Assembly (NCBI GenBank): GCA_027026295.1
Contig: JALVOR010000343.1
Span: forward strand, 2,785-9,000
Source: Anaerolineales bacterium
Lineage (GTDB): Bacteria; Chloroflexota; Anaerolineae; Anaerolineales; DRMV01
Direction: 5' to 3'
DNA: 6,216 nt
Shown piece by piece: positions 1-6,097 of this stretch (the first letter of the stretch is position 1; each line of letters opens with the position of its first letter). Position numbers and translations under genes: made by a program. The notes beneath the pieces were generated by a model, which was not told the origin of the DNA, did not search any database, and worked only from the letters and a program-made list of their open reading frames with translations.

Positions 1-1267
1 CGGCCACCGCGTTACCGGCCACGTCTTTGCCCAAGGCAAAGCGTAGCGGCGATTTCAACCTGCGGAAGGCTGTACTTTCGATGACCTGCCGCAGCGTGAC
101 GGGGGCGGCTTCCTCGTTGGGTACTTCGATGCCGACGTAGCCCTTGCCCGGCACAGGGGCCTGAATACGCACCCGTTTGGCGGAAAGCGCCAGCGCGAGG
201 TCGTCAGCCAGTGAGGCGATTTTGGAAACCCGCACCTTGGTCTGCCCTTTGCGGCTTTCCACATAGCCCGGCTCGACGCCAAACAGCGTCACCGTAGGGC
301 CGCGCTGCACTTCCACCACTTTTGCAGGCGCATTGAACAGGGCGAGCGTTTCTTCGATGAGGCGGGCGCGGGCTTCGGTTTCCTCAGCCTGGTAGGTCTC
401 TTCGGCAGCGTCATCGAGCATGTCGTCAATGTCGGGCAACACCCATTCGGGTTTCTCTGGCGGGGAATCCGCCTCTGGCGGCGCGGCGGGGGCTTCCCCC
501 GAAGAGGAAAACGATGCAACGGCAACCGCCGGGGAACTTTCCGCAGAAGTCGGCTTCGGAGACATCAAACGGACCCGAAGGCGGGCAAAAAAAGCCGCCC
601 ACGCCCGCCGAAAATGGCGAAGCAGCGGCGGCACCCAGCGGAACAAATCGGCCACCGGACGGTTGAGGACAAAAGCCATGCCCAGCACCAGCCCGGCAAA
701 CAGCATCACCGCCGCGCCCGCACCGCCCAACAGGGCCTTGAGCACCCACAACAGGAACGCACCGACATAGCCGCCGCCCCGTCCTCCGGCAGCAGCGGCA
801 AAGGTGGCGGTGCGGGTGTCTTCCAGCAGGGGTAGGTGCAATATCGCCAGCACCACAGCGTAAAGCAGCACCAGACCGGTAACCCGCTCGGCACTGAGGG
901 CAGGGAAGCGCGCACTGCGGCGAAAAGTAATGCCCAACCCAAACGCCAGCAGCCACAGCGGGAACAGCCACAGCCCCCATCCCAAGGCATGCTGCCAGAA
1001 CGCCGCCCACGGGTGCAGCGCCGTGCCCTGCGGCCAAAGCAGGCTCGCGAGGGTCAGCAGCCCTGCAATTACCAGCGCCGCACCGCCCAGATCGCGCTTG
1101 CGCTCCGGCGAAATCTGCAGGCGCTTACCGATTTCCGAAGCACCCTGTTTCTTTGCGGAAGCCGTAGCCCTGGCATTAGTGCGCTTGCGTTTGGACGCCT
1201 TCCCCCCGCGAGCAGCCGTGCTCTTTTTCTTCGTTGTGCTTTTGCGTTTCGTTTTTTTGGAAGGCAT
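1..1267 (-). CDS. ftsK: DNA translocase FtsK/SpoIIIE, N-terminal part (truncated by window edge)
   Basis: FtsK is a septum-anchored ATP-driven pump that moves and resolves chromosomes at division. Only the first 422 residues are visible; the RecA-like motor (Walker A/B) and the C-terminal gamma winged helix lie beyond position 1. Residues 1-50 are very basic (MPSKKTKRKS..., many Lys/Arg). Four or five hydrophobic segments follow at about 61-78, 91-112, 129-146 and 166-201, matching the family's membrane domain. Residues 235-290 form a Pro/Ala/Glu-rich acidic linker. From about 295 comes the alpha domain, with the recognisable strings VEVQRGPTVTLFGVEPG, KVRVSKIASLADDLALAL and RIQAPVPGKGYVGIEVPN (373-384 region). 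The ATG at 1267-1265 is chosen because the basic N-terminus starts there; no good Shine-Dalgarno precedes it. It lies about 100 bp downstream of the LGFP-like gene on the same strand, and that spacer shows no hairpin terminator. Family assignment is firm; symbol use follows the usual bacterial naming. Confidence 0.95.
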   Translation of the reverse strand, partial: MPSKKTKRKSTTKKKSTAARGGKASKRKRTNARATASAKKQGASEIGKRLQISPERKRDLGGAALVIAGLLTLASLLWPQGTALHPWAAFWQHALGWGLWLFPLWLLAFGLGITFRRSARFPALSAERVTGLVLLYAVVLAILHLPLLEDTRTATFAAAAGGRGGGYVGAFLLWVLKALLGGAGAAVMLFAGLVLGMAFVLNRPVADLFRWVPPLLRHFRRAWAAFFARLRVRLMSPKPTSAESSPAVAVASFSSSGEAPAAPPEADSPPEKPEWVLPDIDDMLDDAAEETYQAEETEARARLIEETLALFNAPAKVVEVQRGPTVTLFGVEPGYVESRKGQTKVRVSKIASLADDLALALSAKRVRIQAPVPGKGYVGIEVPNEEAAPVTLRQVIESTAFRRLKSPLRFALGKDVAGNAVA

Positions 1268-1368
1268 GGTCAAAGCCAATGGGAAATCGCGACAAACGAA
1301 CCACAGCGATCTCGCAAATTCTACCGATTTTTCCTACGAAATCTGTGCGGTTCCGCGATGGAAATACT

Positions 1369-2313
1369 TCAATACCAGACCCGGAAGGAGGTTTGCGTCA
1401 TGCCGGAATGGCTGCCGGCAGTTACGACCACCTGCACAACAACCCGCCCCACCACATTGGGCGTATCAAACCCAATGACCGCTACCCCCTGGTCATCTGT
1501 GTAATAAACCTCCCCGTTCACAGGGCTCTCGATGGCCGCACCGTCCACGTTCATCAAGGTGATGTGCATTGCCGCGTGCGGCAACGGTGTGCCGGTCTGG
1601 TCGGTGGCAAGCACGTACAAGGTCTGCGGGCGATTGCGGGAGGTCGTCACCTTCTCTACCGTCGCCAAGACCCGCACCGAAACCACGCTGCGGGCAGGCG
1701 CAAAATTGCCGGGGGGGACTGGCTGGCGGGCGCTCTTGTCAGGTTCCTGCATCTGGAAATACCACTCGCCCAAATCGCTGGGCACAATGCGCCCGTTCTG
1801 GTATACCAGCCGAGCCGCCACAAAATACTGCACCAGCACGCCATCTTCCCAAAGGGCATCGCTCACCGGCGGGCCGATCACGGCCCCGTAGCGGCGGTAA
1901 AAAGCCAGGAATTCATAGCACATGGCATGGTCGTTAACGCGCTCACAGCCGGTCAGGGAAAGCGGGCTTTCCACCGGCATGCGTTGCAGGTCTTTGAAGG
2001 CTTCCCAAAAAATCAGCCCCAGCCCCAAGGTAGTCGGGTAAACATCCCCGGCGCGCTGCTGGAGCACGCCGCGCTGGAAATATTGCAGCGTCACGCCTTC
2101 ATGCTCAACGGTTTCGGTAATCGGGTAGCCAAAGAGGAATTCAGCGTCGGGAATGCTCTCGTAAACCTCAAGGAATGCCCCCCCCACGGTGTGACCGGTT
2201 TCCGGGAAATAGCGCCGCTGCTCTTCGCCCCGCACGCGCCAAACCTCCCCGATGCCTGCCAGCAGGCCGAGCAGCAACACGAAAAGAGCAAAACGGCGGA
2301 CGCGGTTTTCCAT
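1369..2313 (-). CDS. Predicted exported/anchored protein with two LGFP-like repeats and C-terminal Ig-like domain
   Basis: The protein has 314 residues and no assignable enzyme activity. Residues 1-28 (MENRVRR, then a Leu-rich core) form a signal peptide or single N-terminal anchor; there is no lipobox Cys. Repeat 1 spans about 35-84 (YFPETGHTVGGAFLEVYES, then FGYPITETVEHEGVTLQYFQRG). Repeat 2 spans about 122-172 (GCERVNDHAMCYEFLAFYR, then IGPPVSDALWEDGVLVQYF). Both share the order aromatic-rich helix, (F/I)G.P(I/V)(T/S)(E/D), E.G..(L/V)QYF, which resembles LGFP-type repeats seen in Chloroflexota surface proteins. Cys123 and Cys132 in repeat 2 could pair. Residues about 205-312 are beta-rich (SVRVLATVEKV, LYVLATDQTGTPLPHAAM, TDDQGVAVIGFDTP) and look like a bacterial Ig-like (Big-1/CarboxypepD-reg-like) fold. 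Start at 2313: the frame stays open upstream into the acylase gene, but this ATG begins the signal sequence and directly follows a TATAAT box. A role at the cell envelope, perhaps binding wall or polysaccharide, is inference. Confidence 0.85.
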   Translation of the reverse strand: MENRVRRFALFVLLLGLLAGIGEVWRVRGEEQRRYFPETGHTVGGAFLEVYESIPDAEFLFGYPITETVEHEGVTLQYFQRGVLQQRAGDVYPTTLGLGLIFWEAFKDLQRMPVESPLSLTGCERVNDHAMCYEFLAFYRRYGAVIGPPVSDALWEDGVLVQYFVAARLVYQNGRIVPSDLGEWYFQMQEPDKSARQPVPPGNFAPARSVVSVRVLATVEKVTTSRNRPQTLYVLATDQTGTPLPHAAMHITLMNVDGAAIESPVNGEVYYTDDQGVAVIGFDTPNVVGRVVVQVVVTAGSHSGMTQTSFRVWY

Positions 2314-2319
2314 GCTTTG

Positions 2320-2328
2320 ATTATAGCA
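2320..2328 (-). promoter_or_regulatory. Extended -10 promoter element (TGC-TATAAT) for the LGFP-like gene, probably leaderless
   Basis: Reading the minus strand, TGC TATAAT occupies 2328-2320: a perfect -10 hexamer with the TGn extension. No convincing -35 stands 16-18 nt upstream (the hexamer there is TGCCGA); TTGAGG at 2354-2349 is 23 nt away, too far. Extended -10 promoters can work without a good -35. Only six bases (CAAAGC) separate the box from the ATG at 2313, so a start about 7 nt after the box falls on or next to the A of the ATG. No Shine-Dalgarno precedes this ATG, which fits a leaderless mRNA. The box lies beyond the hairpin at 2370-2400, fitting a separate transcription unit. Confidence 0.6.
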
Positions 2329-2369
2329 CGGTCGGCGGTGTATCGGCACCTCAAATTGCTCCAAAATCG

Positions 2370-2400
2370 CCACAGGGCACCCGAAAAGGTGCCCTTGTGG
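2370..2400 (-). terminator. Hairpin, candidate terminator of the penicillin-acylase gene
   Basis: GGGCACC (2375-2381) pairs perfectly with GGTGCCC (2388-2394) around a 6-nt loop. The stem continues with CCACA (2370-2374) against TGTGG (2396-2400) after one bulged T, giving 12 base pairs. It begins 19 nt after the acylase stop codon. On the minus strand it is followed by CGATTTTGG, only four T, so as an intrinsic terminator it is weak; it could also protect the mRNA 3' end. On the plus strand no T run follows and no plus-strand gene precedes it. Confidence 0.55.
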
Positions 2401-2419
2401 TCGTTCGCGTACACAGGGC

Positions 2420-4849
2420 TTACCCGGCAGCCCCGCCCTCTTCTCCTGCGGAAACGGCAGCAGGGCGCAGGTGCAGGGACGCTTCGGCGTGGGCTTCCAC
2501 CGCCTCGCGCGACCACAACATCGGGTGGTGCCTGCCTTCCAGCCACAGCAACGCCTGGTCGCCGTAGTGGGGGCTTGCCAGCCGCCCCGACTGCCCCGGC
2601 AACACCACCATGCGGGCGTTGTCCCAGTTGGCGAGGTCGAAAATCTGCCGCTGGGAAGGTGCAAAGTTGAGGGTTTTGTAAGGATCCTGCGGGAAGAAGG
2701 CCGTCTGCAAGGGGGTATCGGTGTCGCCGCCTACCATCAGCGGGGGCAGGTTGAAAATCTTGTCCAATGGCGGCTGGGTGCCCAGCAGGTGCTCTAACGG
2801 CAGGTAGTGCAGTGTGCTCCACTGCCAGCCTGTTGGGTTTTCCCCAAGGTTTGCGCGCAGCCATTGGATGGCCGTACGCAGGCCCTCGGTCAGCCATACC
2901 TCCCGCCCGCCGGCTTGCTGCACCCACCAGTTGTCGGGCGAGCGCAGCATCCGTAGCAGCGCCACCACGTCGTGACCATAGAATTCGGAAGAATACAGCA
3001 CCAGGGGATGAAAACCCTGCCCCATCACGCGGTAAGTCAGGGCATCGCCCACGCCAGCCCGCAAGAGATTGCGCACCAAGGTGTAGCGGACAACCTCGTA
3101 CACCGTGCCGCCCACCGTGTCGGGCGTGAGGCGGAAATCCCATTCGCGAAGCAGGCGCAGGGCAAGGGCGGCGTCGGGGTCATCGCTCTGGAAGCCTTCC
3201 AGCGCGGCGACGAATTCCTGCCCCGGCAGCGAAGTCACGTCCACCTGCATGGCGGCGTGGTCGTCCAAAGTCAGCCGTTCCTTTGCAGTGAGCATCTGCT
3301 CAATGCGGCGGGCGCGGTAGCCGTTCATCCAGATGTTGCCCAAGAAGTGAGGGTAGTCGTCATCCACCACTTTGTTGTTGGTGTTGATGAAATAGCCCTT
3401 TGCCGGATTGAAAGCGTGGGGCATTTCTTCGAAGGGCACCTCGCCCACCCAGTCATACTCACCCGTCCAGCCCGGCGCGGGCACGTTGCCATCGCCCTTG
3501 CCGCGCACGGGAATTTTGCCGGTCGTCCAGAAGCCAATGTTGCCTTCCACATCGGCGTAACCGATGTTGAGTTGCGGCGCTTCAATCCAGCGCATGGCCT
3601 CGACGAAATCATCCCAGCCCGCGGCCTGGTTGAGCAGCCACCAGCCGCGAATCACTTCCGCCGGGCGGAGCGCCATGGAACACACCGTCAGCCGCTCCAC
3701 GAAGTCGGCTTCCTGCCGCATTTTCGGCCCGTAGGGCGTCACCCCGGAAATGACCGGCCCGTGGTGGGTGATGACCACCTTCTCAACGACCGGTTCACCG
3801 CGCCCCTTCACCGGAATGCGCTCTTCGACCACCTGCGCCTGCCGCCAGCCTTCGCCAAAGCGGTAACGGGCAGGGTCGTTGGGGTCGAAACGCTCCACGA
3901 ACAGGTCTTCGGCATCGGTATAAGCCAGGGTAACACCCCAGCCAATGCGCTCGTTATGCCCCACCAGCACCAGCGGCACGCCGGGCAGGCTCATGCCGCT
4001 CACCTTGAAACCGCCTGCTTCGAGGTGATTCTCGTACCACACACCCGGCACGCCGATTTTCAAGTGCATGTCGTTTGCCAACACCGCGCCGCCGGTTTCG
4101 CTGCGGGAAGCCAACACTGCCCAAAGATTGCTGCCCTGCCCGCGGGCCAGAAACGGCCCCTGGGCGCGGTGCAGGCTGCCGTCGGGGTCAAGGCGGTTGA
4201 ATTCAATGCCCTCGGGCAGCGAAAGCGGATTGTTTTCGGGATAGTGGATCTCCCAATCGGCGGCGTGTTCCGGCCCCACGGCCTCGGCAAGTTCGCCGCG
4301 CACCAACGCACCCTGCCAGCCGTGAGAAAGTTCCCACACCATCAGGCGCACAATGGACAGCGTATCTTCGGGGCGCCATGCCTCCGGCCATATCCGCAGC
4401 AGCGTAAAGCCCACCTCGTGCTGGCCTTCCATGTTGCGGATGAACGCGTTCACACCATCGGCATAGGCTGTCAAAATGCCTCGCAGGTCATCGGGAATCC
4501 GCGCCCACTCTTCGCGAGCGAGGCGCCCAAAGCCAAAAGTGCGCACCATGCGATCGGTTTCCAACGCCATCTCGCCGAAAATCTCGCTCAAACGACCCTG
4601 CGCCACCCGGCGGGCAATTTCCATCTGAAAAAGGCGCTCCTGGGCGTGCACGTAGCCCTGAGCAAAGAAAAGGTCACGCTCGCTGCTTCCATAAATGTGC
4701 GGCACGCCCCAGCGGTCGCGCACGATCTCGACTTCCGCCCCCAGCCCCGGCACCTTCACCGTGCCCTCTATCGTTGGCAAACGGCGCTTGCTCAAGCGGG
4801 TCAGAATGGCTCTCAGAGGCGGCGTAAGTAATGAATGCAGGAACGACAT
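2420..4849 (-). CDS. Penicillin acylase family protein (self-processing Ntn hydrolase)
   Basis: The protein has 809 residues, normal for the family (PF01804), which hydrolyses amide bonds of penicillins, cephalosporins, N-acyl-homoserine lactones or other acylated amines; the substrate cannot be read from sequence. N-terminal hallmarks: VEIVRDRWGVPHIYG (40-54), FAQGYVHAQERLFQMEIARR (62-81). The precursor should cleave before Ser240 in GQGSNLWAV, leaving that Ser as N-terminal nucleophile of a beta chain of about 570 residues. His262 (LANDMHL) is beta residue 23, the position of the catalytic-site His of cephalosporin and AHL acylases. Asp312 and Asp315 (YTDAEDLF) are beta 73 and 76, calcium-ligand positions in E. 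coli penicillin G acylase (from memory). Asn491/492 in NPAKGYFINTNN match the oxyanion Asn region. The C-terminus carries LPGQSGRLASPHYGDQALLW (750-769), a family signature. The N-terminus has only a short amphipathic stretch (3-19), no clear signal peptide. The start is fixed by a strong Shine-Dalgarno. It follows a spacer of about 400 bp and is probably the first gene of its transcript. Confidence 0.95.
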   Translation of the reverse strand: MSFLHSLLTPPLRAILTRLSKRRLPTIEGTVKVPGLGAEVEIVRDRWGVPHIYGSSERDLFFAQGYVHAQERLFQMEIARRVAQGRLSEIFGEMALETDRMVRTFGFGRLAREEWARIPDDLRGILTAYADGVNAFIRNMEGQHEVGFTLLRIWPEAWRPEDTLSIVRLMVWELSHGWQGALVRGELAEAVGPEHAADWEIHYPENNPLSLPEGIEFNRLDPDGSLHRAQGPFLARGQGSNLWAVLASRSETGGAVLANDMHLKIGVPGVWYENHLEAGGFKVSGMSLPGVPLVLVGHNERIGWGVTLAYTDAEDLFVERFDPNDPARYRFGEGWRQAQVVEERIPVKGRGEPVVEKVVITHHGPVISGVTPYGPKMRQEADFVERLTVCSMALRPAEVIRGWWLLNQAAGWDDFVEAMRWIEAPQLNIGYADVEGNIGFWTTGKIPVRGKGDGNVPAPGWTGEYDWVGEVPFEEMPHAFNPAKGYFINTNNKVVDDDYPHFLGNIWMNGYRARRIEQMLTAKERLTLDDHAAMQVDVTSLPGQEFVAALEGFQSDDPDAALALRLLREWDFRLTPDTVGGTVYEVVRYTLVRNLLRAGVGDALTYRVMGQGFHPLVLYSSEFYGHDVVALLRMLRSPDNWWVQQAGGREVWLTEGLRTAIQWLRANLGENPTGWQWSTLHYLPLEHLLGTQPPLDKIFNLPPLMVGGDTDTPLQTAFFPQDPYKTLNFAPSQRQIFDLANWDNARMVVLPGQSGRLASPHYGDQALLWLEGRHHPMLWSREAVEAHAEASLHLRPAAVSAGEEGGAAG

Positions 4850-4853
4850 GGAG

Positions 4854-4860
4854 ACCTCCT
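4854..4860 (-). promoter_or_regulatory. Strong Shine-Dalgarno AGGAGGT before the acylase start
   Basis: AGGAGGT on the minus strand, four bases (CTCC) before the ATG at 4849-4847, is a near-perfect anti-16S match. It decides the start codon and hence the short, leaderless-looking N-terminus of the acylase. The other complete starts in the window (ftsK, LGFP-like gene, rsmI) lack a comparable site. Confidence 0.9.
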
Positions 4861-4875
4861 GTCAAAATTGGAAAA

Positions 4876-4932
4876 GGCCGTAACTGTTCAGCCTTGAGAA
4901 ATAGGCCGCGGATAACGCGGATGGCCGCGGAT
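4876..4932 (+). repeat. Compound repeat, left copy: GTAACTGTTCAG motif plus three CGCGGAT units
   Basis: GGCC then GTAACTGTTCAG (4880-4891) then CCTTGAG, followed by CGCGGAT at 4907-4913, 4916-4922 and 4926-4932. The three units are spaced 9 and 10 bp apart, close to one helical turn. The right copy at 5176-5247 shows the same order and the same 9/10 spacing on the opposite strand. It lies directly upstream of the acylase Shine-Dalgarno. Confidence 0.6.
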
Positions 4933-5006
4933 TTTTAGAACGCCAAGAAACGGAAGTGAACGTTGTGCCTTTCAGCGTTTTTTGGTAATTGCTGAACCTG
5001 AACAGT

Positions 5007-5119
5007 TGTCATTGCGAGCCGCCCCTCGCTGCGCTCGGCGCAGGCTCCGGCGGCGTGGCAATCCCCCACAAACCTGTAGAGGAGATTGCTTCGCTCGCTG
5101 ATGCTCCCTCGCAATGACA
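5007..5119. repeat. REP-like palindromic element (TGTCATTGCGAG / CTCGCAATGACA)
   Basis: A 113-bp element with perfect 12-bp terminal inverted repeats: TGTCATTGCGAG at 5007-5018 and CTCGCAATGACA at 5108-5119. A nested inner pair, GCAATCCCC (5058-5066) with GGAGATTGC (5081-5089), matches at 8 of 9 positions. The left half also has local GC-rich pairing (CCGCCCCTCGCTGCG region). The wording 'attgcgag ... ggcaatc ... gagattgcttcgctc ... ctcgcaatgac' is a form I recall as a highly repeated non-coding element in many bacterial genomes, Chloroflexota included. No transposase is nearby, so it would be mobilised in trans if at all. Confidence 0.8.
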
Positions 5120-5175
5120 TCGCAGAGAGTCACCTTTTCCAAGCAGATGTGCTGAGCAGTTACGTTTTTTGCCCA

Positions 5176-5247
5176 ATCTGTGCTAATCTGTGAAATCCGC
5201 GGAATCTCTGTGGTTTTCCCGGCTCAGGTTGAATAGTTACAAAAGGC
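5176..5247 (-). repeat. Compound repeat, right copy (inverted): GTAACTATTCAA motif plus CGCGGAT/CACAGAT units
   Basis: On the minus strand: GGCC (5247-5244), GTAACTATTCAA (5240-5229), CCTGAG, then CGCGGAT (5201-5195), CACAGAT (5192-5186) and CACAGAT (5182-5176). The units begin 9 and 10 bp apart, exactly as in the left copy at 4876-4932. Two of the three units are the CACAGAT variant, and a further degenerate unit (CACAGAGAT) lies just before them. It abuts the 3' end of rsmI. Confidence 0.55.
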
Positions 5248-5257
5248 CGGGCATTTT

Positions 5258-6085
5258 TCAGCGTCGCCCAGATTGCCGCAAAATGCGCTCGTAAACCTCG
5301 CTGCGTTTCCAGCCGCTGGCAGCCGCCACCCGGCGGGCAAGCGCTGAGGGGCTTTCCCCGGCAGCCAGCCCTTCGGCAATGGCAGCGGCGAGCATCTCCT
5401 CCGTCCAGCGGGAAGCCGCCGCGCCGCCGACCACGAGAACGAATTCACCTCGCGGTTCGCGGGTGGCAAAGTGGGCAATGGCATCGCCCACCGTGCCGCG
5501 GATGAATTCCTCGTGCTGCTTGGTGAGTTCACGCGCCACGGCAAGGGGGCGGTCAGCGCCGAAAACAGCGGCCAAATCGTCGAGGGCCGCGCGCAGGCGC
5601 TGGGGTGTTTCCAGAAAGAGCAGGGTGTAGGGCACACCGGCCACGCCTTCCAAAAAAGAGCGGCGGGCTGCGGTCTTGCGGGGCAGGTAGCCCAGGTAAA
5701 GAAACGCTTCAGCGGGCAAGCCCGATGCAATCAGCGCTGTTAGTAGCGCGCTCGCCCCCGGCACGGGGGTCACGCGGTGGCCGGCTTCCAGCGCCGCGCC
5801 CACAATGGCCGCGCCCGGATCGTTGATGAGCGGCGTGCCGGCGTCGGAAACCAGCGCGACGTCGCCGCCCGCGAGGGCTTCCAGCAGGCGGGGCACCCGG
5901 CGGCGCTCGTTGTGTTCGTGGTAACTGATGAGGGGCGTGTGGATGTCGTAATGCTGCAGCAGAACGGCGGTGCGGCGGGTGTCTTCGGCGGCAATCAGGC
6001 TGACTTCCCGCAGCACCCGCAGCGCTCGCAGGGTGATGTCTTCCAGGTTGCCAATGGGCGTGGCGACGAGGTAGAGGGTGGACAT
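5258..6085 (-). CDS. rsmI: 16S rRNA (cytidine(1402)-2'-O)-methyltransferase RsmI
   Basis: RsmI uses S-adenosylmethionine to 2'-O-methylate C1402 in the ribosomal decoding centre. The 275 residues match the usual length and begin with the typical MSTLYLVATPIGNLEDITLRAL. Further hallmarks of this tetrapyrrole-methylase-fold family: AAEDTRRTAVLL (32-43), SYHEHNE (54-60), VALVSDAGTPLINDPG (76-91), VTPVPGASALLTAL (105-118), LFLETPQRL (156-164), ARELTKQHEEFIRGT (184-198) and GEFVLVV (213-219). Residues 241-270 form the C-terminal helical segment (SPSALARRVAAASGWKRSEVYERIL). Asn88 replaces the Ser more often seen in the ISDPG motif. The ATG at 6085 gives the expected N-terminus although no Shine-Dalgarno precedes it; the gene starts 12 nt after the cyclase stop, so translational coupling is plausible. 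The stop TGA is followed by the repeat-rich spacer. Confidence 0.97.
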   Translation of the reverse strand: MSTLYLVATPIGNLEDITLRALRVLREVSLIAAEDTRRTAVLLQHYDIHTPLISYHEHNERRRVPRLLEALAGGDVALVSDAGTPLINDPGAAIVGAALEAGHRVTPVPGASALLTALIASGLPAEAFLYLGYLPRKTAARRSFLEGVAGVPYTLLFLETPQRLRAALDDLAAVFGADRPLAVARELTKQHEEFIRGTVGDAIAHFATREPRGEFVLVVGGAAASRWTEEMLAAAIAEGLAAGESPSALARRVAAASGWKRSEVYERILRQSGRR

Positions 6086-6097
6086 GGGGCGGGAAAA

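Larger units (their letters stand above)
4861..5257. other. Gene-free, repeat-rich intergenic spacer between rsmI and the acylase gene
   Basis: No reading frame here looks like a real protein. The spacer holds a REP-like palindrome (5007-5119), compound motifs near both ends in opposite orientation (4876-4932 and 5176-5247), four copies of a 12-mer like GTAACTGTTCAG, and a 10-bp perfect inverted repeat TTGGAAAAGG/CCTTTTCCAA at 4868-4877 and 5133-5142. The acylase promoter must lie here or upstream, but I see no convincing -35/-10 pair. I see no tRNA or recognisable riboswitch. Confidence 0.8.

Noticed and set aside
1318..1323. TAGAAT as a -10 box for ftsK on the minus strand
   Set aside because: Five of six matches but no -35 at a usable distance; in an AT-richer spacer this is expected by chance.
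2314..2664. N-terminal extension of the LGFP-like protein upstream of 2313
   Set aside because: The extension would overlap the acylase gene, run through the hairpin and promoter, and bury the signal peptide inside the protein.
1234..2670. Long plus-strand open frame (478 codons) opposite the LGFP-like gene
   Set aside because: It crosses two intergenic regions and three gene boundaries on the other strand and shows no domain; it is a composition artefact.
2972..4831. Long plus-strand open frame (619 codons) opposite the acylase
   Set aside because: Antisense shadow of a GC-rich gene; the protein is His/Ala/Gln-rich with no recognisable domain, whereas the minus strand encodes an intact enzyme.
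4935..5120. 61-codon minus-strand frame in the spacer (contains SLRGSISERSNLL... and ...RSEGRLAMT)
   Set aside because: It is the translation of the REP-like palindrome, a familiar source of false protein calls; there is no Shine-Dalgarno and no family resemblance.
5218..5250. CCCGGC ... GCCGGG hairpin after rsmI as a terminator
   Set aside because: The loop is about 20 nt and on the minus strand the stem is followed by A-rich, not T-rich, sequence. The T run is on the plus-strand side, where no gene ends.
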